Part shown: positions 34,713-43,232 of the stretch, one piece after another
Layout: each line of letters begins with the position of its first letter
How positions within the stretch are numbered: position 1 is the first letter of the stretch
Assembly (NCBI RefSeq): GCF_000007485.1
Contig: NC_004572.3
Span: 806,001 to 870,000 of the forward strand
Length of the DNA stretch: 64,000 nucleotides
Reading direction: 5' to 3'
Origin: Tropheryma whipplei str. Twist
GTDB taxonomy: Bacteria; Actinomycetota; Actinomycetes; Actinomycetales; Microbacteriaceae
Position numbers and translations under genes: made by a program
The notes under the pieces: generated by a model
Databases searched by the model: none
Seen by the model: only the letters and a program-made list of their open reading frames with translations
What the model was told of the DNA's origin: nothing

Positions 34713-36078
34713 CGGGGGCGCTGCCTGCAGCCCTGACGGCATCGGGCAGCGCGTTTACGACCCTTTCAATAGCACGGTCATCGAATGCGGCAGATACAAA
34801 CCACGCTTCATAAACACTTGGAGGCAATAAAACACCCGAGTTGAGCATGGAGTGAAAAAAGTTACTATATCGCCAGTGTTCTTGACTTGTTGCCTGAGTA
34901 AAATCCCGTGGCGCGATTGCACTAAAAGAAATGCCGAACAAATTACCCGCGCTCTGTACTGTGCATGGTACACCTGCGTCATGAAAAGCAGATTGAATCT
35001 CGTTTATTAGTGCGCGTGCTACCCGATTCATGTGTTCGTAGATATTCGAGTCTGCCAGGCGTAGAGTCGCAAGACCTGCAGCGGTTGCAAGCGGGTTACC
35101 AGACAATGTACCTGCCTGATACACGGGACCTGATGGGGATAGTAAATCCATAATTTCAGCTCGGCCACCAATAGCTCCAATCGGAAGCCCACCGCCGAGG
35201 ACCTTTGCAAAGGTAAAAAGGTCTGGAACATATGCACTGTAGGCGGAATCGCTAACAGACCCTTCTGAAACGGCTTGGGTGGGCTGTTGCGAAGCAAGTG
35301 AAGTTTCAAGGGCCCAAAACCCACCAGATCCAACTCTAAAACCGGTTATGACTTCATCAAAAATAATAAGAGCACCGTGCGAATGCCCAAGGTCAGCAAC
35401 ACGTGCATTAAAACCCGGATCGGGCGGAATAACTCCCATATTGGCAGGGCAAGCTTCTGTTATGATGCATGCAATCTGGTTGGGATAAGCTTCAAATAAA
35501 TATTCAAGAACAGCCAAGTCATTGTACGGAACAACTAAAGTATTTTTTGCAACAGATTCGGGAACACCGCCGGATGACGGGTGACCCACAAGACCACTTC
35601 CAGCATCTATCAAAAATGGGTCAGCATGTCCGTGATAATGTCCGGAAAACTTAACGATCAGATCACGACCTGTGAAACATCTTGCAAGTCGTATAGCGGT
35701 CATGCAACTTTCAGTGCCAGTTGATACAAGACGCAGTCGTTCAACCGGCTTGATACCTTGCGCATTGCAAATGCGATTGCACACAAGCTCTGCTAACTCT
35801 ACTTCAAGTGTGGTTGGCGCTCCGTAAGACATGCCCCTATGGGCGGTATTTATAACAGCATCAATCACCTTGGGGTGCGCATGACCCAGAATAAGCGGAC
35901 CCCATGAAGACACAAGATCAACATATTCTCTACCTTCAATATCCGTTACATATGCACCCTGGGCCTTGGCTAAAAAACGTGGCGTCCCGCCGACGGCAGC
36001 ATATGCCCTAACAGGTGAATTCACCCCCCCAGGAATGAAGCGCTTGGCCTCTTCAAACCATTCAAAATTCGTTCGCAT
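34678..36078 (-). CDS. hemL: Glutamate-1-semialdehyde 2,1-aminomutase
   Basis: PLP enzyme making 5-aminolevulinate from glutamate semialdehyde, the second step of C5 heme synthesis. 466 residues, longer than the usual 430-440. FIPGGVNSPVRAYAAVGGTP, STGTESCMTAIRLARCFTGR, KFSGHYHGHAD, IFDEVITGFRVG and the PLP lysine in FTFAKVLGGGLPIGA. The reading frame has no stop before the tRNA-Arg gene and ends within it: the last residues ARPKGFEPPTF are the antisense of the tRNA. The N-terminus starts 3 bp after hemB. Confidence 0.95.
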   Translation of the reverse strand: MRTNFEWFEEAKRFIPGGVNSPVRAYAAVGGTPRFLAKAQGAYVTDIEGREYVDLVSSWGPLILGHAHPKVIDAVINTAHRGMSYGAPTTLEVELAELVCNRICNAQGIKPVERLRLVSTGTESCMTAIRLARCFTGRDLIVKFSGHYHGHADPFLIDAGSGLVGHPSSGGVPESVAKNTLVVPYNDLAVLEYLFEAYPNQIACIITEACPANMGVIPPDPGFNARVADLGHSHGALIIFDEVITGFRVGSGGFWALETSLASQQPTQAVSEGSVSDSAYSAYVPDLFTFAKVLGGGLPIGAIGGRAEIMDLLSPSGPVYQAGTLSGNPLATAAGLATLRLADSNIYEHMNRVARALINEIQSAFHDAGVPCTVQSAGNLFGISFSAIAPRDFTQATSQEHWRYSNFFHSMLNSGVLLPPSVYEAWFVSAAFDDRAIERVVNALPDAVRAAGSAPARPKGFEPPTF

Positions 36079-36081
36079 AAC

Positions 36082-37062
36082 TTAGAAAGTCTCTGACAGC
36101 CATGACGCAGCATCCAGCGCCCAGTACGTAAGAATTGCATCGGCACCCGCGCGGTGTATAGACAAGAGACTTTCTATAACAAGCTGCTTTGTATCAGTCC
36201 AAGCTGCTGCAGACTTTATCATTGCATATTCACCAGACACCTGATACGCCATAACAGGAATACGACTTATTTCCGAAGCGCAACGTAAGACATCCAAATA
36301 GTACCCTGCAGGTTTCACGATCAATGCATCTGCGCCCTCAGAAATGTCAACTTCTATTTTTCTAATGGCCTCTCGTAAATTGGCAGGATTCAATTGGTAT
36401 GTTTTACGACTCCCAGAAAAGGGTGAGTTTGTTGCATGCCTAAATGGACCATACAGAGCCGATGCATACTTAGCAGAGTAGGCAACGAGAGAAACATCGT
36501 GATTTCCGTTACTATCAAGCACTTCGCGAACAAACCCCGTTTGCCCATCCATACATCCAGATAACCCGAGCATTTGTGAACCCGCAGCCGCCTGCGCAAG
36601 TGCCATCTCAGCGTACATTTCTAATGTTGCATCATTATCAATAGATCCATCTTTGCTGACAACGCCGCAATGTCCATGCTGTGTGAACTCATCAAGGCAC
36701 AAATCAGTTTGTATGAGAAGTGAGTCTCCAACCTCACGGACTGCAATACTGCAAGCCTTATTCAGAATACCGTCCGGCCTGAATGCATCCTCAGCCCCTT
36801 CGGATCTAGAATCAGGAATGCCAAACAGCATAACCCCCCCAAGCTTTGCACAAGCGGCTTTTTGAAGCTCACGCTTGAAGCTGTCAATGCTGTGTTGCAC
36901 AACCCCGGGCATTGACGGAATCGGTCGTGGCTGAAGGCCTTCACCGACAAAGATGGGCAGAACCAGTTTATGGGGGACCAAAACATGTTCAGAAGCCAAT
37001 CTACGCATTGCTTCCGAAAGACGAAGACGCCGAGTGCGTATTTTTTGAAACATTAAACCCAA
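36082..37062 (-). CDS. hemB: Delta-aminolevulinic acid dehydratase
   Basis: Porphobilinogen synthase, 326 residues. Has VLPIFVGEG, a Schiff-base lysine in DALIVKPAGYYLDVL and a second in the YQVSGEYAMIKSA region, and DLCLDEFTQHGHCGVV at the metal-site position. The cysteine content (CLDEFTQHGHCGV) suggests a zinc-binding variant or a Mg variant; I cannot tell. Lies 1 bp after hemD. Confidence 0.95.
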   Translation of the reverse strand: MGLMFQKIRTRRLRLSEAMRRLASEHVLVPHKLVLPIFVGEGLQPRPIPSMPGVVQHSIDSFKRELQKAACAKLGGVMLFGIPDSRSEGAEDAFRPDGILNKACSIAVREVGDSLLIQTDLCLDEFTQHGHCGVVSKDGSIDNDATLEMYAEMALAQAAAGSQMLGLSGCMDGQTGFVREVLDSNGNHDVSLVAYSAKYASALYGPFRHATNSPFSGSRKTYQLNPANLREAIRKIEVDISEGADALIVKPAGYYLDVLRCASEISRIPVMAYQVSGEYAMIKSAAAWTDTKQLVIESLLSIHRAGADAILTYWALDAASWLSETF

Positions 37063-37063
37063 T

Positions 37064-37789
37064 CTAACTCAGTTCAAAAAGCGCCTGTACAAGACCCTCT
37101 TTATTCTTAGTCCTTGCAATTGAAGCAACTCGCAGCCCGCTGCGTTGACAAATTTCGGCTGTCTTGTGACCTATACACACAAGTGGCAAATCAAAAAACA
37201 GGCCTGTTTTGGCTATGCCCTGCGCGATACTTCCACTTGTCACAAACGCTGCAGTGATGTTGTCTAACTGCGGCATTGGCGGAATATCCAAGATAACTGT
37301 TTTATATATAACCAGAACTGTTACTTTATGTCCCATACGCTCGAGTGCACTTTTTAGGAAACCTTCAGAAAGATCCGATGTCAGAATCAGAATACGCTGC
37401 GAAATGACACTGTCACACGTTCTGCGCGGAAAATTCAGATGGGCCTGTATGGCGCTTGCAAGCCCATCTGAACTAAAATCATTTTCGGGGCACAAAGAAA
37501 CTCTGTGCCCAGCACGGATCAGAGACTCGGCAGTTTCCCTCCCAACTGCAGCCACCTTGACGGACTGAGGAATAGGGGTATTGAGCAATCCTGCAGTAGT
37601 CGAACTTGTCACAATAAGCCAGTCAAAAAATGGAATTTTCTGGAGTTCATTTTCATAGCCCATTACTGGCACACAATCAATCACGGGATGTACAACACTC
37701 GTTACCCCCCGGACTTTGAGCATACCGGCAATTTCGCGCGCCCATTGCCCGCCTCGGGTAATCCATACATGGTGGCAAGAGTGTCTCAT
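37064..37789 (-). CDS. hemD: Uroporphyrinogen-III synthase
   Basis: 241 residues. Cyclises hydroxymethylbilane. Sequence conservation is always low in this family; supporting signs are VWITRGGQWAREI, DWLIVTSSTTAGLL, VAAVGRETAESLIRAG, a second-half AAFVTSGSIAQGI and CIGHKTAEICQRSGL, and its position with an ATGA overlap after hemC. Confidence 0.85.
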   Translation of the reverse strand: MRHSCHHVWITRGGQWAREIAGMLKVRGVTSVVHPVIDCVPVMGYENELQKIPFFDWLIVTSSTTAGLLNTPIPQSVKVAAVGRETAESLIRAGHRVSLCPENDFSSDGLASAIQAHLNFPRRTCDSVISQRILILTSDLSEGFLKSALERMGHKVTVLVIYKTVILDIPPMPQLDNITAAFVTSGSIAQGIAKTGLFFDLPLVCIGHKTAEICQRSGLRVASIARTKNKEGLVQALFELS

Positions 37790-38751
37790 TGTTTCAAGAT
37801 TTCTCGTGCATTTTTTGACAAAAGTTCGTCAACAACGGTCTTTGCAAGAGTCATTGCAACTTCTAAAGCATTACCAATATCATCACTGCCAGAATTTTTT
37901 GTGTGATTTTGATTTGTATCGGTCAATTGCTTTACAAGCCTTGCAAAACGGATACTTTCACAGAAAATTTTCCCGTCGCGAGAAAAAACCTTTGCATGTA
38001 ATCCTAAGGATTTATCATTTGCCGTATAAACTGCGTGAACGGCAATAGGTGAAAAGCAGTCAGCCTGTAAAAGAGACAGAACACCTCGCTCGGCCGTAGT
38101 TGTGACACGTGCCATTGGGTTATCAAGCCGGTAGGTCACCGCGACGCGGTTTTGCGGGTCGTCCAACTGCGCTCTGCATACTTCGATAGCGAGGCTGCCC
38201 TGACCAGCAGCTGTCGGCCAATCGTGTATGTCGAATGATTCTGTAATTGCATCCTCCCGGTCAATCCGTTTGAGACCCGCAGCAGATAAAACAATGGCAT
38301 CCAAAGTATCAAGATGTATAAGGCGCTTATCTATATTTCCTCGAAGACTTACAACATCCAAATCGGGACGAAAATTCAGAATCTGAGCACGACGACGTGC
38401 TGATGCTGTGCCTACTTTTGCCCCAGACGGAAGAGTTGTTAGCGTTAGGTCTTTCCTGGCGCACAGCACATCACAGGGGTCTTCACGCGGCAAAACAGCT
38501 GTTATAAGCGTCCCTTCATGCGGTGCAATCGGAATATCTTTTAGAGAATGAACCGCCAGGTCACACTCACCTTCTAAAAGAGCAGTCCGCAGGGCGGCAA
38601 CAAAAGACCCATCACGACGGCGCACCGACCCAGTCTGTATCAGAACCTGTTGCGTATCAAGCAAAAATACATCGCGCATAGTTTTTTGTACCTGTGCCGT
38701 CTGTGCGGTCGCAAGAAGGCTCGAACGCGTGCCAATGCGTAACGGATACAT
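37786..38751 (-). CDS. hemC: Porphobilinogen deaminase
   Basis: Hydroxymethylbilane synthase, 321 residues. LRIGTRSSLLATAQTAQV, AVHSLKDIPIA, REDPCDVL, GTASARRRAQIL, RGNIDKRL, and the dipyrromethane cofactor cysteine in LQADCFSPIAVHA, replacing the more usual GGCxxP. Starts 10 bp after hemH. Confidence 0.95.
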   Translation of the reverse strand: MYPLRIGTRSSLLATAQTAQVQKTMRDVFLLDTQQVLIQTGSVRRRDGSFVAALRTALLEGECDLAVHSLKDIPIAPHEGTLITAVLPREDPCDVLCARKDLTLTTLPSGAKVGTASARRRAQILNFRPDLDVVSLRGNIDKRLIHLDTLDAIVLSAAGLKRIDREDAITESFDIHDWPTAAGQGSLAIEVCRAQLDDPQNRVAVTYRLDNPMARVTTTAERGVLSLLQADCFSPIAVHAVYTANDKSLGLHAKVFSRDGKIFCESIRFARLVKQLTDTNQNHTKNSGSDDIGNALEVAMTLAKTVVDELLSKNAREILKQ

Positions 38752-38761
38752 AAAAGCAGAT

Positions 38762-39937
38762 CTAGGGCGCTACACCGCCGTACGCTGGCTTGAACCCGGA
38801 GCGACTGTTTTTGCAGCACCCCGGTTGGCAGACATCGAACCAAGGCCCAAGGTCCGTCATGGCCGGGCGAGCGCTCCTCGGCACTCCTTCAAGTCTTTCT
38901 ACAATGAGATCAACCATACCCGAAATATACAGGGGGTGAGTCCCCGGAGTGGGGGTTCTAATAGCAAATAACCCACATTCCCGGGCGGTCTGCATGGACT
39001 CATTATCAAGATCCCACAATACTTCCATATGATCACTGATAAAACCAAGAGGAACAATAAGAACAGCTTCGCAACCCCTCAAAACCCTGATTGCATCATT
39101 GATATCAGGCTCAAGCCAAGGAGTGCTTGGATCCCCACTGCGCGACTGATAGACCAACTGATAATTTTGCAAGTCCGGGTCAGTTACACGCAGTCTTGAC
39201 ATAATAACCTCAACAACAGCCTTGTGCTGCGAAACATATGCACCATACTTTCCGAAATGCGCATCTTCAGGACCCGAAAATGCAGCATCCAATTCGGGGA
39301 TCGAATGAGTGCTAAAAAGAATTGCCGTACGCGAGACCTTGAATCCTCTCTCTTTAACCTGTTCCAGGCAATCTTGAATCCCTTCGATAAATGGTAAAAC
39401 AAACCCCGGGTGATCAAAGAACTGCCGTAGCTTGTCCACAATAATCCTTCCGGAAAGCCCAGCACGTTCTACCGCATGGGCAATATCTTCTCTGTACTGT
39501 CGACAGCTCGAGTAACAACTATAGGCACTTGTGAAAAGTGTCAAAAAAGCCCGAAAGCCCCTGTCATAAGCTTCTCGCAGCACTTCTTCCAGTTGCGGTT
39601 GCCAATTACGGTTGGCCCACAGCACAGGAATTCTAATCCCCCTGCTAAAGAGCTCTTTTTCTAATGCACCCCTCAGTCGCCTATTACAATCATTTATTGG
39701 ACTTATGCCAGAAAAATGATTGTAATGCTCTGCGACCTCGTAGAGGCGCTCATCTGGCACACCTCTACCGCTTGTCACCTTTTTCAGGAAAGGGACAACA
39801 TCTTCTGGACCTTCTGGGCCGCCAAAACTTAGAAGAACAACCGCATCGTATTGCGAAGCACCGAGTGCGAACCCAGAATCCGAGGCAATAGCCGAACCCT
39901 CAGCAACGACACGTGACACTGCGCTACGGCGTATCAC
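38762..39937 (-). CDS. hemH: Coproporphyrin ferrochelatase
   Basis: Inserts iron into coproporphyrin III in the actinobacterial pathway. 391 residues. Motifs: LLSFGGPEGPEDV, HYNHFSGISPINDCNR, LFSTHSIP (catalytic His), and a cysteine-rich set SAYSCYSSC plus C-terminal DVCQPGCC, consistent with the [2Fe-2S] cluster of actinobacterial ferrochelatases. It overlaps hemQ by 4 bp. A 13-bp inverted repeat spans the HYNHF...INDCN motif. Confidence 0.95.
   Translation of the reverse strand: MIRRSAVSRVVAEGSAIASDSGFALGASQYDAVVLLSFGGPEGPEDVVPFLKKVTSGRGVPDERLYEVAEHYNHFSGISPINDCNRRLRGALEKELFSRGIRIPVLWANRNWQPQLEEVLREAYDRGFRAFLTLFTSAYSCYSSCRQYREDIAHAVERAGLSGRIIVDKLRQFFDHPGFVLPFIEGIQDCLEQVKERGFKVSRTAILFSTHSIPELDAAFSGPEDAHFGKYGAYVSQHKAVVEVIMSRLRVTDPDLQNYQLVYQSRSGDPSTPWLEPDINDAIRVLRGCEAVLIVPLGFISDHMEVLWDLDNESMQTARECGLFAIRTPTPGTHPLYISGMVDLIVERLEGVPRSARPAMTDLGPWFDVCQPGCCKNSRSGFKPAYGGVAP
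39683..39726. repeat. 13-bp perfect inverted repeat in hemH
   Basis: ATTACAATCATTT (39683-39695), 18-nt loop, AAATGATTGTAAT (39714-39726). The arms encode the ferrochelatase motif on both sides, HYNHF and INDCN. The residues D and C, where other ferrochelatases vary, complete the symmetry. Confidence 0.9.
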
Positions 39938-40581
39938 GTAGATAAAACTTCCTGGACATCAGCTATACCTATACGCCGCCCCGTGTAAAAAGGGGTTTCC
40001 AGTAAAACATACCGCCGCGCCCGGGTATAGCGCAGGGCACGCATGAGATCAACCAAATCGATCAAGCTATCGGACTCCATCGGCAAGAGCCACTCATAGT
40101 TACCAAGAGAAAAAGCTGCTAATGTATTTGGCTTAACACTCATAAAAGCACGCGCTCTATCACCATGCTCGGCAAGCATATCCTTTCTCTCTTCATCTGG
40201 AATAAGGTACCATTCCGGGGTGCGTACAAATGGATAAATTGTCAGCCAGTCCTTCGGTGGCTCTCCGGATATAAAGGCTGGAACATGCGACTTGTTAAAC
40301 TCCGCGTCGCGATGAACACCCATCGCAGACCATAGAACACGCATATTACAAAAAACTTTTCCGAGATATCTAAAAGCCTTTTGAAGATCCACCGCTGACT
40401 CCGAGTGAAGCCATAGCATAAGGTTCGCATCCGCAGACATGGCAGACGGGTCATAAACACCGCGTAAAACAACGGCAGAAGAAGAGAAATAATCCCCTAG
40501 GGGGCCCGCAACGGATCCCGCATTGACCCCTGATTCACAATTTTTGTAGACAACAAACAGGGCATAATGAGCTCCGAGCAC
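39934..40581 (-). CDS. hemQ: Coproheme decarboxylase (chlorite dismutase-like)
   Basis: Last enzyme of the coproporphyrin-dependent heme route, 215 residues. ANLMLWLHSESAVDLQKAFR, YPFVRTPEWYLIPDEERKDMLAEHG, the heme region around LAAFSLGNYEWLLPMES, and RYTRARRYVLLETPFYTGRR match HemQ. GTG start. A TAGAAT box ends 6 nt upstream, so a leaderless mRNA for the hemQHCDBL operon is possible. The 130 bp between it and hemE hold no hemY/cgoX gene. Confidence 0.93.
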   Translation of the reverse strand: MLGAHYALFVVYKNCESGVNAGSVAGPLGDYFSSSAVVLRGVYDPSAMSADANLMLWLHSESAVDLQKAFRYLGKVFCNMRVLWSAMGVHRDAEFNKSHVPAFISGEPPKDWLTIYPFVRTPEWYLIPDEERKDMLAEHGDRARAFMSVKPNTLAAFSLGNYEWLLPMESDSLIDLVDLMRALRYTRARRYVLLETPFYTGRRIGIADVQEVLST

Positions 40582-40711
40582 ACCTCGATTCTAACACCTG
40601 TCAAGAACGAATATCTCGTCCGATACGCACTCTCAGGCTCGCAACTACAGGTATCTAACGCAGATTGTTTTAGCATCCGAAAGAAATAGAGTATCTACTC
40701 GACTCTGTTGT

Positions 40712-41869
40712 TTAGACCATACTGTGCGCCAGATCAACAATCCTGGCAAGCTGATCACACGATGCATCAGGGGGCACCCCGTGGCCGAGATTTAGAACGT
40801 GTGACGGTGCGCGAGATGCACGCTGCACGATATCCAGGACGTGTCGCTTCAAAACTTCCCACGGGGCGAACAGCATTGCCGGATCGATATTACCTTGTAA
40901 GGGCATGGAATCATCGAGCAGTTCGCTAGCCTCATCGAGCGGCTTTGTGTAGTCAACACTCATCACGCTAACCCCAATATCACGTATAGCGGTTAAAAGA
41001 TGACCCGCATTTGCTGCAAAATGAAGTACTGGCACTCTGGGCCAGAGTGACTTGCCCGTTTTGGACAAGTCAGAATTACCATCGATTCCACACGCGAGAT
41101 CGATTGTCATTTTTGAGAACGGTGCAACGTTATCTACGTAATCCTTCCGCGAAAGTGAACCTGCCCATGAGTCAAAAATCTGCACCGCTTGTGCGCCAGA
41201 TGTAATTTGCGCAGCCAAAAATTGCCCGGAAAGACGGGCGGCAAGCATCATAACCTTTTGCCAAGTTTTCTTGTCACCGTGCATCATTGCACGCGCCTTC
41301 ATATGGGTTTTAGATGGCCCGCCCTCAACCATATAACACGCGAGTGTGTAGGGTGCCCCAGCAAATCCAATTAGTGGGATCCCATTTAGCACAGATACGG
41401 TATGTCTGGTTATTTCCGCGATAATCCCAAAGTCAATTGAATCTGCGGTTTTTGCCAGCAATGTGTTAACCCTGTCTGGAGTATCGATTGGGTTATTCAG
41501 AACCGGTCCAGTTCCGGGTAATATGTCAACTCCGACACCCGCCAATTTCAGGGGGACAACGATATCGCTGAATAGTATCGCCGCATCAACAGAATAGCGC
41601 CGGACTGGCTGCAAAGTAATTTCACACGCGAGATCCGGATTTAAGCACGCCTCGAGCAGAGTATTTGTGCCTCTTACAGCCCTATACTCTGGCAGAGAGC
41701 GCCCGGCTTGACGCATGAACCAAACAGGCAAACACCCCGGGCGTGTGCCCCTGAATGCCTCCATAATGCCTGTGTTAACAAACGAACCTGCAGACCGACC
41801 GGCACTCGGCCTGCAAGACAAGCTGTGTAAGGGAATGCGTGTGCCCTCAACTCCTGAAGCACCAGTCAC
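40712..41869 (-). CDS. hemE: Uroporphyrinogen decarboxylase
   Basis: Converts uroporphyrinogen III to coproporphyrinogen III. The conserved core begins PVWFMRQAGRSLPEYR near residue 50, then FSDIVVPLKLAGVGVDI, GFAGAPYTLACYMVEGG, and NLGHGVPPDA. The GTG start at 41869 gives 385 residues, about 30 more than the core needs, but lies 7 nt after a TATTAT box, which fits a leaderless start. Divergent from hemA with only 19 bp between start codons. Confidence 0.94.
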   Translation of the reverse strand: MTGASGVEGTRIPLHSLSCRPSAGRSAGSFVNTGIMEAFRGTRPGCLPVWFMRQAGRSLPEYRAVRGTNTLLEACLNPDLACEITLQPVRRYSVDAAILFSDIVVPLKLAGVGVDILPGTGPVLNNPIDTPDRVNTLLAKTADSIDFGIIAEITRHTVSVLNGIPLIGFAGAPYTLACYMVEGGPSKTHMKARAMMHGDKKTWQKVMMLAARLSGQFLAAQITSGAQAVQIFDSWAGSLSRKDYVDNVAPFSKMTIDLACGIDGNSDLSKTGKSLWPRVPVLHFAANAGHLLTAIRDIGVSVMSVDYTKPLDEASELLDDSMPLQGNIDPAMLFAPWEVLKRHVLDIVQRASRAPSHVLNLGHGVPPDASCDQLARIVDLAHSMV

Positions 41870-41888
41870 CAGACCTATAATAACTTAA
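41870..41888. promoter_or_regulatory. Overlapping divergent -10 boxes for hemA and hemE
   Basis: Between the two GTG start codons lie 19 bp. Plus strand: TATAAT at 41876-41881, 7 nt before the hemA GTG. Minus strand: TATTAT at 41882-41877, 7 nt before the hemE GTG. Both are compatible with transcription starting at the start codon. No good -35 boxes are seen, and polymerases could not occupy both at once. Confidence 0.6.
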
Positions 41889-43232
41889 GTGCTTTTATGT
41901 GTCAGCGCCAATCACAAGAAGACTAGCTTTACTGTGCTCGAGCAGCTTGCACGCGTTAGTCCCGACTTTGCTTCAGAGCTTGTAGAAGCAGAGGATATCG
42001 ATGGAGCCGCAATTTTGTCGACCTGTAACAGGTTCGAGGTTTATATTGATGCGATACAGAAAGGTGACCAGGATGATGTGTGCAAAACAGGCCTCCTTGT
42101 GCAAAACCGCATAGGTGAGCTCTGCAATATATCGCCGTCAACTATAATCGAGCAAACATCTTTTCTGGCGGGTTGTGAGGTCTCCAGGCATTTGTTTTCT
42201 GTAGCGACCGGTCTTGAATCAATGATAATTGGTGAGACAGAGATAGCAGGTCAGGTAAAGAGGGCTTTGACCTACGCACAAAAATGCAGGACAACTTCGC
42301 CCGAGCTCGAGCGGTTATTTCAGAGAGCGTCTGCTGTTAACAGACATATAAGACAATCGACAAAGATAAATGAGGTTGGGCAGTCGCTTGTAAGTCTTTC
42401 TCTGGACCTCGCAAGCAGTAGGATAGGCGACTGGTCTGGGGTGAGGGCAATAATTGTTGGAACTGGTAAATATGCATCAAAGGCGCTTGCCCTGCTAAAA
42501 GAGCGTGGCGTTGTTGATATAAGCGTTTATTCCCCGTCTGGGCATGTAAATAATATCTGCAATACGGAGGGTGTTAGAAATATATTCAACCTCCAAACTG
42601 CCCTTTCTGGCTGTGACCTTGTTGTGGGCTGTTCCTCGGTTGATAAACCCGTCATAACAAAGCAAGATATCGAAACGGCACAGGCAAGCGGTTCACGAAC
42701 GTCACGCGTAAGGCCTGTCGGACGCCCCTCAACAGACCTTACGGCAATTGAAGCGTCAAACCGCTCACGACATGTCTTGATAGATCTTGGATTACCACGG
42801 AATTTCGATCCTGCCATTTCAGACCTTCCGACCGCTGATCTAATTGATCTTGATATGCTAAGAGTTCACGCTCCATTCGACAATTTGGCCGCGGAAAAAA
42901 TGGCCCACGAGCTTGCAATCGAGAGCTCAAGTCAGTTTGTAAACGACTGCAAGCAGCACGAGGCCACCCCGGTGATCGTATCTTTTCGTAATTACCTCGA
43001 GAGTCTTACCCAAACATCTTTACGCAGAACTGATAATTGTAAACACGCCCAACATGCCCTCAAGCATTTTGTAAATTCGCTGATTCATATACCCCTGACG
43101 CGCTGTAAGCAGCTTGCTGCAAATGGGGAGTCACACAAATTTGCCGAGTCTATGGAAATACTGTTTGATGTAAAGACAGATTGTACGGAAGGCACACAAT
43201 ATCAATCATCCTGCGGGAAATCTTTCGATTGA
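41889..43232 (+). CDS. hemA: Glutamyl-tRNA reductase
   Basis: First enzyme of C5 heme synthesis. 447 residues: LLCVSANHKKTSFTVLEQLA, the catalytic cysteine in ILSTCNRFEVY near 50, GETEIAGQVKRAL, the NADPH domain around VRAIIVGTGKYASKAL, and HVLIDLGLPRNFDPA. The GTG directly follows a TATAAT box. Its TGA overlaps the ATG of menC. Confidence 0.95.
   Translation: MLLCVSANHKKTSFTVLEQLARVSPDFASELVEAEDIDGAAILSTCNRFEVYIDAIQKGDQDDVCKTGLLVQNRIGELCNISPSTIIEQTSFLAGCEVSRHLFSVATGLESMIIGETEIAGQVKRALTYAQKCRTTSPELERLFQRASAVNRHIRQSTKINEVGQSLVSLSLDLASSRIGDWSGVRAIIVGTGKYASKALALLKERGVVDISVYSPSGHVNNICNTEGVRNIFNLQTALSGCDLVVGCSSVDKPVITKQDIETAQASGSRTSRVRPVGRPSTDLTAIEASNRSRHVLIDLGLPRNFDPAISDLPTADLIDLDMLRVHAPFDNLAAEKMAHELAIESSSQFVNDCKQHEATPVIVSFRNYLESLTQTSLRRTDNCKHAQHALKHFVNSLIHIPLTRCKQLAANGESHKFAESMEILFDVKTDCTEGTQYQSSCGKSFD

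Noticed and set aside
34574-34813. Plus-strand frames over tRNA-Ser(GCU) and tRNA-Arg
   Set aside because: They translate the tRNA genes themselves (for example APVAQRIEHLTTDQKVGGSN) and run antisense into hemL.
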